Origin: Zygnema circumcarinatum
Taxonomy: Eukaryota > Streptophyta > Zygnematophyceae > Zygnematales > Zygnemataceae
Length of the DNA: 64,000 nt
Assembly: GCA_037447605.1 (NCBI GenBank)
Contig: CM074808.1
Span: 2,822,407 to 2,886,406 of the forward strand
Direction: 5' to 3'
Every line of letters begins with the position of its first letter. Position 1 is the first letter of the stretch. Of this stretch, positions 12,358 through 22,506 are shown in pieces. The notes below the pieces were generated by a model. It ran no database searches. It saw only the letters and a list, made by a program, of their open reading frames with translations, and had not been told where the DNA came from. A program made the position numbers and the translations under genes.

Positions 12358-13811
12358 GATGTTTCTGCTTCAATTGTCAAGCATGCTCCGCTGAGTGAGG
12401 AAGGACGAGGCCTTCCCTCCCCTGCCTGAGGGCAACCTGCAGTCGCCTACCATGCCCTATCAAACCCTAAAAGCCGTTCCGTGTTGCTCCGCAGTTCAGT
12501 TCCCCCTTAAGCGGAACGACACCTACATAGAACGCTGCTGCAGCGCGGCCAGCGGCCATGCTGCGGACCCCGTGGACAAGTTGGCCAATGACGGCCGGCC
12601 ACGGCCCCAAGGGGCCCACGTGGCGCCTTCTGACTGGTCCATCCATTCATTTTTTTTATCGAACTGCCCGTGGAAACCTCCCGCCGTACTGTTAAGTGCA
12701 CAATATGACGTCACAAGTGGCTGTAGGTAGACGTCAACTGTATGGTTATGATGTCAGCGGGTGTCTCCCCTAGCGTGCGTTTTCCCTTTACAGTACCGGC
12801 GGGTCGAAGCTTTCGCTGGAGTTGCAAACCGAGGCGGAAAGTTTGCAACCTCCGAGCGAGGTTTCTCACCCAGCTTCAACCTGTTGGCCCTCGGTCGTCC
12901 GCACGTGTGAGCCAGCTGGTACTCGGAAGGCGGAAGGCGGAAGGCGGAAGGCGGACGCGTAGCAAGCGCCAGCAGGAAATCGCCACGTGTTATCCACGTG
13001 GCAACATGTGGCACCTAATGAATCTCACATGACACCAGGAATTCTTCACGAGGCCGCCCGAAAAATGTTTGAGTTGCCCGTGACGCCGGCCCGTTGTAAA
13101 GTGTCACGTGTCAGCATTTAGTTGAGTAATTCAGATTCTCCCGAGTCGACCGTAGAACCGAACAGGTTGAGACAAGTAAGGGAGTTTACTTAATTTCTCA
13201 ATTCCCAACCTTATTGAATAGGGTTGCACTTTGAACACTCGAGGTCGAAACTTTTTCAATTAAGAAAGCGAAAAGTTTTAAGAAAAAAGTTCAGCGACTC
13301 AATGTGTTCGGTCGCACGTGTGGATTCCATATTTGGCCACGTTGGTTCCTTGCGATTCGAGGAATCCAGTTAACCCGAGCGCCATTTTTTCCATACGACA
13401 CGAACGATAATTAAGTGTTCAATTTGCATATGATTCACCATAAAAATTGTATTGAGAAAAAAAATCACGAGTTCATTTCTCATTTCTCAAAAATTGGATC
13501 GTGTTCACAAATCTAGGGTTTTTATTTAGAAACTGGTTTTGAAAGTTTTTTTTTTTTTGAGAAGCCAAAATCTTTAATTTCTCTTTTCTCAACCTGTTCG
13601 GTTTTACGGTACCCCATTTTTACTGTTCGGGTACGAAGGCGAGACCCAAACGTCCATTCACCATCTGTCCAAAACCGTCCGCTTGTGATGACGTCATGCA
13701 AAGTATAGCGACGTCAGCCGCAGTTGAAGCAAGCTGGAAGTCGAGCCATGAGTGCGCGCTCGTTCAGTGAATGTCGTCGGCTGACATCTTGAAAGCCTTT
13801 AAAGGACAGCC
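12358..13811. promoter_or_regulatory. divergent intergenic/promoter region, HOS15 and hydrolase 1
   Basis: Separates two genes transcribed away from each other. It holds several ACGT-core words (CCACGTGG near 12610, CCACGTGTTATCCACGTGG near 12983-13001, GTGTCACGTGTC near 13102), four tandem copies of a 7-bp GGAAGGC unit (about 12924-12955), and A/T-rich DNA at 13390-13570. The ACGT cores resemble plant G-box or ABRE sites for bZIP/bHLH factors; binding is not shown. Confidence 0.45.
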
Positions 13812-14741
13812 ATGGCTGCCCCCCCCGCACCGGAGAAGCAGCGTGCGCCTTGGGATACGCCCGAGCTTCTGGAGGTCGGGAAGGGCGTGACGTGGAGAGA
13901 AGCGAGCTTCCAATCCGACGACATAACGATTGTGTATTACTACACTGAGCCGGAGTCTGTTCTTCCAAAGCTTGTTTATATCCACGGCCGTGGCTCCGCC
14001 GGGGCAACCTCCCTGCTTCCTTTCGCAGGCTTTGCAGATGCCTTCCACGTGTTCGTTCCGGACGGCCGGGGTCGTGGCAAGACACAGCCATGTCCTCACG
14101 GCTCCTTCACTATGCCTCGCTTAATTCAAGATGCTATAGCCGCCATCAAACATGTCTCTCCTGGAGAGCCTGTATATCTAATTGGTCATTCCATGGGAGC
14201 TTCGATAGCAGCACGCCTTGCAAAGGAGCATCCAGAGCTTGTGGCAGGTTTAGTCTTGGAAGATCCTCCATGGCGGCAGTTCCCTGGAGAAACGGCCCCT
14301 CTCACTGGGCTTCCTCCAGGAGGCGGACCGTTTCGTAAGGCTAGAGCCGTGCAAAATTTATCTGAAGAAGAGTTTTTGCAGGAGGAGGAGAAACAGGGAG
14401 GTCACCGACTGCCTGAGCCATCGAAGACGCCTGTATGGGCGATGCGAGTGATGGATGTAGATCCAATAGAATATGCATTTACGGAAGAAGGGATTGAAGT
14501 CAAGATAAGCGAGGCTGTGGAGGGAATAACTGTACCGGTTCTCATTATGAGGGCTTCTCATCTTTACCCGAAGGTAGCTGAAAAGGTGCTCGAGACATAT
14601 GCAGAAGGGGAAGAGATTTATTTTCCTGGAGAAGGACTACACACGATTCACAGTCCACCCAATCTCAGGAAGTGGTTGCAGGATGTCAAGGCATTTTTTG
14701 CTAGGGTGAAGGCTAGTCGAAGCGAAGGAGGTCGGAAGTGA
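13812..14741 (+). CDS. alpha/beta hydrolase-fold protein 1, intronless (309 aa)
   Basis: Single uninterrupted frame with a strong start context (gccATGGct). Fold markers: oxyanion-type HGRG at residues 58-61, DGRGRGK near 84-90, nucleophile elbow GHSMG with Ser127, then VLEDPPW (Asp151), and a C-terminal GEGLHTIH (His277 or His280). The usual catalytic Asp after strand 7 is not visible: the position reads MRASHLYPK. Asp151, after strand 6, is a candidate replacement. The downstream 16108-17391 gene on the other strand is a clear paralogue (shared PCP..SFTM, GHSMGA, LVLEDPPWR, PGE.LH.IH). Substrate is unknown. All neighbours have introns, so an intronless pair suggests retroposition or acquisition from bacteria. 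That is inference. Confidence 0.85.
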   Translation: MAAPPAPEKQRAPWDTPELLEVGKGVTWREASFQSDDITIVYYYTEPESVLPKLVYIHGRGSAGATSLLPFAGFADAFHVFVPDGRGRGKTQPCPHGSFTMPRLIQDAIAAIKHVSPGEPVYLIGHSMGASIAARLAKEHPELVAGLVLEDPPWRQFPGETAPLTGLPPGGGPFRKARAVQNLSEEEFLQEEEKQGGHRLPEPSKTPVWAMRVMDVDPIEYAFTEEGIEVKISEAVEGITVPVLIMRASHLYPKVAEKVLETYAEGEEIYFPGEGLHTIHSPPNLRKWLQDVKAFFARVKASRSEGGRK

Positions 14742-16107
14742 GCATTAGGCAAACAAGTTTTCAGTTTTCGTACCTTTCACTTGTAAAAGAGGGACGTGAG
14801 CTGCTTTGGCCGATGGCAAGCAACTGTCACGAGGCTGCTTCCAAAATCAATTTTGTTATATAACTCTCAAGTTATAGCAAACCAAGCCAGCTTCGAACAC
14901 TTATTCGAGGTTTTTTATATATACAAGATAGGACGGCATATTTTTAAAAACAGCATGTGACGTTTCCAGTCACCTTCCGTTTTTTAAATAAGCCACTGTC
15001 TTTTAACGAGGTCGTTGATTGGTTCATAGCATGGTCAACGTAGCCACACTCTTGAGTGAAACTTGAACATCAAAAGTTCGTTAACTTATTGATTTCAAAT
15101 CACCTTGTTTGTTTTTATCGAATTGTCAACTGCTTCATTGCGGTAGATGCTGGTGGATTGGATTCCAATTTTTTGTCTGGTTTAAAGACAACAACGTGAC
15201 TTCTCGTTTTCCCAAGAAAATGTTTGCAGGATTGCAGCCAGTGAAAACGGTTTAGTTAAAAGTTTGATTACTTTATTTTCTAAGTGATTGAATCAGAAAG
15301 CGAATAGACAAGTTTTCATTTGCATGTACTTCAACGAAGTCTCATGGAACAGCGCAGTGCAAAAATGTGGTAACAGTGCAATGTGATGCTCGTTGACTTG
15401 GATTAGGGAAGGGCAGGGCAGGGAAAACAAGCCACCCGCCATTGCTCAAGTCGATAAACATGTTGAGATGCCGATACAGGGAATGGATTCACGGCACCAG
15501 ATTCTAGGAAAGCACATGAATAGAAAGCGTCAAAGGCACAAACAACCTGCAATGGAGTTCATTTGTACCGGAAGGAGCGTTGGGATGAGCGGGTCAGATC
15601 GGCTGGACACCAGACCGTAGCCTTGGCCTGTTGCTGCAGCTTATGAACCCGAATCAATTATTTGGCATTAGCACATGTGTGCTGCTCAGCCAAAGTTCAC
15701 TACCTGTGTATCTGCTTTTCAGTGGTGCAATTTTATACTACGAGCTGAGCCTGTTGACAACACAGGTCTTCAGTATGAGAAAATTCAAATGGACGTGGGC
15801 GTCTAAACCTGCAACGTCCTGCCTGACTGTCTGCTACCAAAGCCGGATACTCTGCAAGTCTTGACTTTCCCTTAATTTAGATTGAAGTCTCAGTACAATT
15901 GGACGGACCGTAGATGCTTTGCATCGCCAAGCCAGATACAAGTCGTTTTGTATAATCCCGGGGAGACGTTCAGATAACTCTACGACAGTCTAAGGTGTCT
16001 GCCACTACGGTTCAAAATGTAGCATGGGCTATTTTACGACGCAGGAGGTTTCAAATACAAGTTTTCACGGGGTACTAGTCAGCACAGGATAATTGTTGGT
16101 GGATGGA
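14742..16107. other. intergenic between convergent hydrolase genes
   Basis: 3' flanks of two convergent genes. AT-rich, no recognisable exon, RNA gene or repeat family. Confidence 0.4.
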
Positions 16108-17391
16108 TCAGGAGATCAGAAAGCTTTTAAAGAATCCGCGAACCTCCTTTAACCATTCCATCAGCGTGGGGAGTTCGTGAATGACGTGCAACGCCTCTCC
16201 AGGATACTTCGTATCTTTGGCGTCTGTATAGCTCTCCAGAGCTTTCTTGGCTACGCCAGGATCAATATGCGAAGCGGACTGGAGCAGGACCGGTACAGTA
16301 AGGTCCATGACTGCCTCGCTGATGACTGCGCCAGTCCCTTCCATGAAACTCTTTTCAACTGAATCAACATCCAGCATTCGCGAAGCCCATAGTCTTGTAT
16401 GCACCCACGGGGGAAGCATCGCAGCTCCCTCGTTCTTTTCTCGCTCTGCAAACTCCTCCTTTGAAAACTCCTGAACTTTCCGCGACCACGCAAAGGGACC
16501 ACCCTCCCGAGGACACGGCGGGATGAGTGGAGGCTCGCTCCTCTCAGCTTGACCAGGAAGAGTCCGCCATGGCGGGTCTTCAAGCACAAGGGCCTGAACC
16601 ATTGACGGATGCTTTCCTGCAAGATGAGCAGCAACAGTCGCGCCCATGGAGTGGCCTATAACAAAGAGGGGCTGCCCAGCATACATGCGCTCCATAAGGG
16701 CGAAAGAATCATTGACCAAATTCTCCATCGTGAAGCTGTCCGGAGGACACGGCTGCGTTAAACCGTGGCCCCGGTTATCAGCAACGAAGACGTGAAAAGA
16801 ATCTGCAAGACCAGATAGTGCGAGCAAGCAGCAGCCTGCAGCATCTGTCAAGCCATGGATGAAGAGCAATCGAGGCAGCACAACTGCTGGATTGGAATGG
16901 TAATAACGGATGACGACGTCGTCTGATGGCAGAATATCAGGCGTCCAATTGATAGTAAGGCAAAGGTCCGTCAAGCTATTTGGAAATGGCACTTCAGCCG
17001 GAACAGTGCCTTCTTTTTCAGCAGTTGCAACTATACTTCCTTCGTCCTTCTGCGCAGCGCTGTGCTCTGCGTCTGGAACAATTGCTGGTGCAGACGCTTG
17101 TGAATTGTCAGGCATGGTGGCTGTGAAAGCAATAAGCCGGTCGAGCATTGCCAGGGCAGTGTCTGTTGACACTACAGGAACTTGTTCAGGCAAGCCTCTG
17201 AGCAGCTGCCCCTCTGTGGCCATGCCTGCGCCAGTCCGGCACCCCCCCGCACCCGGCTTTGAGGCTCGCCTTGCGAACACGCCGTCAGAGCAAGAGCAGC
17301 GCGAGGCCGTCAGTCGAGCAGCCCCGGCAGCTCCCGCAAGCACAAGCGGCAGGCAGGCAGGCACACAGCCGCCATGCGAGGGAAGGAGCAC
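16108..17391 (-). CDS. alpha/beta hydrolase-fold protein 2, intronless (up to 427 aa)
   Basis: One open frame on the minus strand. The hydrolase domain starts near residue 150. It has FIHGLTDAAG (about 177-186), DNRGHGLTQPCP, nucleophile elbow GHSMG with Ser248, VLEDPPW with Asp272, and PGEALHVIH near the C terminus as the His site. As in its paralogue at 13812, the normal acid position reads QSASHIDPG. Here an Asp is close by, but shifted. About 150 residues precede the domain. The first 56 are rich in Ala, Arg, Ser and Cys with few acids, which fits an organelle transit peptide. A second ATG at 17223 (Met57) would remove it. The extreme 5' part is very GC-rich, so the true start is uncertain. 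Function is unknown beyond esterase/lipase-like chemistry suggested by the fold. Confidence 0.82.
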   Translation of the reverse strand: MLLPSHGGCVPACLPLVLAGAAGAARLTASRCSCSDGVFARRASKPGAGGCRTGAGMATEGQLLRGLPEQVPVVSTDTALAMLDRLIAFTATMPDNSQASAPAIVPDAEHSAAQKDEGSIVATAEKEGTVPAEVPFPNSLTDLCLTINWTPDILPSDDVVIRYYHSNPAVVLPRLLFIHGLTDAAGCCLLALSGLADSFHVFVADNRGHGLTQPCPPDSFTMENLVNDSFALMERMYAGQPLFVIGHSMGATVAAHLAGKHPSMVQALVLEDPPWRTLPGQAERSEPPLIPPCPREGGPFAWSRKVQEFSKEEFAEREKNEGAAMLPPWVHTRLWASRMLDVDSVEKSFMEGTGAVISEAVMDLTVPVLLQSASHIDPGVAKKALESYTDAKDTKYPGEALHVIHELPTLMEWLKEVRGFFKSFLIS

Positions 17392-18591
17392 CGTTGCCTC
17401 CCTCCCTCGCCCCTCCCCGCGCGGCCTCCTGGCTCCGTACCGTACGGCTTGCCTGGCTCGCTGGCTGGTTCCCCCGCGCCCTGCCGCCCGCCGCTGCCCG
17501 ACGGAGGGGCGCCCTCAGGCCGGGCCGAGCGCAATCATTGGCCGAGCGGGGGAGCACGCCAACGTGGCAGGCCCTCATTGGCACTCCAGCATCCCAAAAA
17601 TGGACACGTGCCGCGCGCCGGCCGGTACGGCCAGTGTCCGTACTGTCTGGCCCGACAGAGACGCCTCTTGCTAGCCGACACTCGACAGCACCGTCCGTAC
17701 AGAGGCGTCACTCGTTCGAACGGTACGACTACATCAGGCCATTCTGCAACTTCCGTATGAACGGCCTGACAAACATGCCGTACGACCCGCCAGTGGAGAT
17801 CGCCGTGTGAATCAGCCGTACGGACGCGCCACGGCGGACTGGGGCGGTGGGCGGGCGGGCGGGATCGGTTGGGTGGCCTTGGGATGGACCCATACGGACA
17901 TGCGGTACAGTACAGTACAGTACAGTACTGTTGCCGCTGTAGGGAGCCGTACGGCCATGAGGCCGCCAGTAGCTGTTTGGACGGTAGCGCCTGAGGTCGA
18001 GGGCGGGCGGGCAGCGGGAAGTTTTTGGAAGATCGCGATGTACAAAACTGTACGGTAAACTTGTTGCCCGCCGTACGGCGGTTTCCAATCGGGTCTCCGC
18101 CGCTTCGAGCGAGCGGGCAGGCGGGACGAGGGTGAGTACGGTACGGTGCTTGAAGGGGCGGCAGCGAGCCAGGGCAGCGCGAGCTTAGCGCGTGGTGCAG
18201 GACGGACATGGAACGAACGCTTTCCCATGCAGCTGTCAGCGTTACCGTTGAGCGGCAGTGTGACTGCCATAGAAGCGTTGGTGAACCGGCAGCTCGAAAG
18301 GCGCACGCAGAAGGCAGCGGTCAGGCAGACGGAGCAGCAGCAGCAGCAGGCGGGCGTGTGGGAAGGACAGGGACTCGGAAATGGACGGGAGATAGGTCGG
18401 TGAACCACAAACAAACCACTGCACATCAATGTGAAAAATCTTCTCATTTTGGCATTCCTAAGCGCAAATGCTTACTATTTCCTAGAAAAAATCGTTTAAC
18501 CTCACTAAGCTTAATGAATGCTCATATGTACAAGTCCGTACTACACAAACAATACACATCACTTTGCCGCCATCATTTACAATCGCTAGTG
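17392..18591. promoter_or_regulatory. GC-rich promoter-like region upstream of hydrolase 2
   Basis: This stretch lies upstream of the minus-strand hydrolase and reaches the 3' end of the CCX gene. It is strongly GC/CpG-rich to about 18400 and carries many CGTACGG-type palindromes (17437-17450, 17816, 17949, 18048-18075, 18138-18148) plus a GTACAGTACAGTACAGTACT run near 17905-17930. It also has AACGTGGC and GACACGTGCC near 17567-17610. Many overlapping frames are open only because of composition. No conserved protein block was found. Confidence 0.45.
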
Positions 18592-21500
18592 CTACAACCC
18601 CAGCAAGGGGACGAGACCTAGGACGTAGAGAATTCTCAACGCCATGAAGGAAATATAGAGCGTGATAAGCCCCACCCCCTGCACCTTGCTAAAGCGCATC
18701 CCGCATGAGGGCATGACTACAAGCGAGTACACGAGTCCTGCCAGGAGGAACGTCATCGTGCACAACAGCGTGGGGTCTTTAGGGATAACAAATTCATTTG
18801 GGAAGGTCTTCCAGCTGGCCAGAACGAGAGAGGACCCAAGTCCCACGAGGCAGTTGAACATGGGGCCCGCATAGCACCCTGACCAGGCGATCTGAACTCC
18901 GTCAGATTTCTCGCTGCAGGCCATGGCCAGGTTCGCCACCGCATCCCCCATGGAGTTACCCCATGCAAGCACAGTGAGCCCTAACAGGGCGGAGTCGATC
19001 TGAAGGATGATCCCTATGGCCACTAAAGCAGCCACCAGCTCATTCGCGATGATATAGAACCAGACCACGCTCATGATGAAGCCGCCCAGCACCCATGGCA
19101 AAACAAACTTCTGGGGCGGTCCATCCGACTCCGTCATCAGAATAGCTGCCAGTCCAAACATGAAACCGGCAGCACTCCCCCACACATAGGGCTCCCAGTT
19201 GAGAGTTTCATCGGAGAGAACGAAAGTGCACAGAAGAGGAGCGAGGAAGGCGCTGGCTACAGCATAAGGCTTTGACCACCCGTCTGCCTGGCGGGAAGGG
19301 ATGGTAAGGCGGCGAGGCAACATGAGGGGGAGTTTGATGAAATAATCGCAGATGTTCTGCAGACTGCAGGAGGATGGCTGCAAGAACGACCCACCAAACA
19401 AGGTCTCTCTTTAGGACTCAAAAAATAAATGAGTCATACGTAGGTTGGTTTTTCTTTAGCATGCGTATCCACCATCCAAAACCGATACAGATCATCCAGA
19501 ACTACTTTCTAAGCGAGCCTTTTCACCCAGATTCTGTCACTGGATAATTTTTCTCTTCTACGCTCTGGTCCGACCACACAGGCATTGTGAGTGTCCACCA
19601 CAAGAACCAATCAGAAAGCTCAATGACACAGGAGGAAAGGTCAGGCCTTTGCTTCTTCTTGCGCTAAAAAACTTGAAGTTGCCACAGTAACAGCAGACAC
19701 AAACCTAATGTGGATGGGCTCAAGTTTGATAATGACACGGGGTTTGAAATGATTGAAAGCCAATGTTTGAAAAGCAGTTCTCACCAGAGGCCGATCCTCC
19801 TCATCTTCAATCCAACCCCAAAGGGGTCGAGGACTATCACTTCCACTCCGAACCGAATAAATGGCAACATTTGATGTCCATAGCCACTGGGGAAGGGCTG
19901 TGGCACTATTTGTAGAGTCTTCAGAGCGATGCAATGGGTGGTAAAGCCATGCCCCATCATCTTCATCTGCAGCGGTTTCAAGTTGGTCGCCACGCAACGG
20001 TTGAAGTAGTATGTCAGTCTTTCCAGGGCGAGCCCTCCACAACTCAGAAATGCCAACAGCGATGCCATACGTAAAGTAGATTGACAGGAATGCAATAGCC
20101 CAAATAAGGTGGATGCGACCAATGGCGATAATCACCATTAACACCTGTTGACAAGGAAACAAAAAAGAAACAAGATAACTTTCAGATAGCGAGGGCAGTA
20201 AGCAATGAACAATTCAGGGGACGAGATGAACACTGAGTGCGAAATCGGTCGCTTTACCATCGCGGGAGTGTTTACATATGACGTAGAGGATCCAACAGAG
20301 AAACGTTCTGAACCAGGGATATTTGTATTGTATTTGTATTCGTATTTGTGAGTTTGGAGGCAGTACCATGAGAGAAAAGAGGTAAAAGCAGACGTCCCTA
20401 ATAAACGAAAGTCCATCAATGTGAATAGGGCTCGACATGTTGGCAACAACCAGGCTGACGGACCCCGCCACAACCGTGGTAACAAAAAATCCTGCTCCTA
20501 ATACACTATTAAGTCCGACTTGGCCCTCACCCGCGCCAACGAATGCTGCAATGCTGCAAACCTCATCCCCGCGGAATAAGCACAAGCACCATGCTAATGA
20601 ACAATGGAAATCCGTGCACCGGCAAGAACATGAATTGGTTCAAGAAGTGGAGTCAATACACACATTGTTCTTCATGAACAAATCTTACCACGCAAACGAA
20701 CTAGTTAACTCAGGGCCGTATTCCATTGATGGTAAAGATTAGCTTAGTTTAGAAAACTATGAATCGCGGTCACAATTGATACACAATCTATTTTTCAGAC
20801 GTGGCGAGCCGTCATTGGCAGAATGCTTAAGCTTAACTAAACTAAACTAGACCACCAGCTGATTAAGGCCTCAAAAAGTTTAATGTAGGCTAATTGATCT
20901 ACTGACCATGCACCTTGAACAAGGACCACGTTCATATTGAATTATGAAGGCATAACAGCCTAATGAAAAAACACACGCAATGCATACGCCATTCTGAAAT
21001 TCTCATCTAACAATATCATGCACACATGATCTCATGCAGGCAAGTAGGCAGTGGCAACGTAGTTCTGCTGAATTACACCAAAAGATTCTGATTTCGCCGA
21101 TGAGAATGGGACTATGGCATGGTTATGCACGGACCTGGCAAATACATCAGGAGCACCGTTGCCAAGAGGAAGAAGTGTCACGCCAGCAACTGTCGGGGGC
21201 AGATGGAGCAACTCAGAGAGTTCTTCAAGCGACGGGCAAAAGTAGTCAGCAGCTGTATTCCCGAGCATAAAAAACAGTGACATCAAACCCAGGCCCAATA
21301 TCACCGCCCCCAAAATCTTCACTTTCCTGCACGTGCAGTAATAGAAATGCAGGTAGTCCACCAGCGTCCCTGAACGGCAGGATTCATGGGCAAGCACATA
21401 CGAGCACTCGTCGGCATACCCCGGATGTTGCGCCACATCATTGCAAAGCTCCGAATCAACATCATTATTGGTAGCATTCACTTCTGCAGATTTATTTCCG

Positions 21501-21868
21501 CTAACAGTGCTATTTCCTGCTTCCAGTAGTGAACGCCGAAGGCCCAACCCTGTCTGCTTCCATACAGCAGGCTCCACCTGGACATATCCCCCAATCCTAG
21601 ACCGTAGACCGTCCCCTGAACGACCAGCCTCTCCAATACCATCGCGTTCTTCTTTGCTCGCAGAGAAGAAATCATGAGCTCCGTCATTTCCCACCAAACT
21701 CTGTCGTCTGAATGTCCACGAATCGCTACCCTGCGCCTCTGCTGGTCCTCGGCTGCCAGAACCTGTACGCTGCTGCAACACGAAAATCAGAGATACAACG
21801 AGCACAAGCCGCGCTGCAATCCACCACCCATTGCGGATTATCTGTGGAGCCATAACCTTTCTCTCCAC
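18592..21868 (-). CDS. CCX: cation/calcium exchanger, CCX family (about 710 aa)
   Basis: Four exons on the minus strand: 21868-21135, 20553-20367, 20144-19705, 19363-18592, all in phase (2133 nt). It is a membrane antiporter of the Ca2+/cation exchanger superfamily. The two inverted exchanger repeats are both present. The first has LPLGNGAPDVFA, then IAAFVGAGEGQVGLNSVLGA. The second has WGNSMGDAVANLAMA and GCYAGPMFNCLVG. About 12 hydrophobic segments are visible, with a long hydrophilic loop in exon 3. The N terminus begins with a membrane-anchor-like segment (ARLVLVVSLIFVLQQ) and a lumenal Cys-rich stretch before the first repeat, as in plant CCX. It is somewhat longer than typical Arabidopsis CCX (roughly 550-650 aa). 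A second ATG at 21850 is possible. It is divergent from RPN2 with 638 bp between start codons. Ion specificity cannot be read from sequence. Confidence 0.93.
20740..20849. mobile_element. possible small inverted-repeat element (MITE-like)
   Basis: TAGCTTAGTTTAG (20740-20752) and CTAAACTAAACTA (20837-20849) match as inverted repeats with one mismatch, enclosing 110 bp in the first intron of the CCX gene. No target duplication is clear and there is no second copy in the window, so this is tentative. Confidence 0.3.
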
Positions 21869-22506
21869 AAACCCTAAATCACAGACGGCGGCACTTGCAG
21901 GCGTTTTTTGCTTCCATTTCCATCACTCGATCTTTGCTGCGCGGGAAACCCATGCTCTTGCCGGTCTTACAAAAGCCTGGAAACAAGTCATATTCCACGT
22001 TCCAAATTCTCCCCGAGACAGAAAAGGCTCCATCCGTCTTCGGCCGCCTGCTCGGTCACCATGATGGGCGGGCATGTCATGTCAAAGCCTATTATGTCAA
22101 AGCCAATCACTCTGTGCCACGTGATAGTTTTGCTGACGTGGCATGCTATGGTTGGCGGGGGCCGAAATGCCCGCATGGAGTCCCATGCCCATGATCCCCA
22201 TCACCAGTTAAAGGATACTGTTCGTATGTGCCCCGTCGCAGGGGAACTGAGAACAGTTAATGTCTAACAGGTTGTGGAACATAACGCGATGTCTGCATGG
22301 CAACGCGTCTGTCGCATTTGAGCCAAATTTGGGTGAAACAAATTTCAAGTCTGAGCCGAAACCGCACTCAGGGAAGGGAAGGGAAAGGCAGGGCAGCAAA
22401 ATTAGGGTGCATTTTCATCTACTGTTGCTCTTCTTGCTGATACCGAGGAGCAGTCTGCAGGGGAAGGAGGGCTTCCACTGCTGCAATTCGGAGGCATTCA
22501 GCAGCC
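21869..22506. promoter_or_regulatory. short divergent promoter, CCX and RPN2
   Basis: 638 bp between two divergent start codons. It contains a ATGTCAAAGCC direct repeat (near 22076 and 22095), GTGCCACGTGATAG and GCTGACGTGGCATG (near 22115-22145). A GGGAAGGGAAGGGAAAGGC run lies in the RPN2 leader (about 22372-22390). Bidirectional control is plausible but not shown. Confidence 0.5.
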
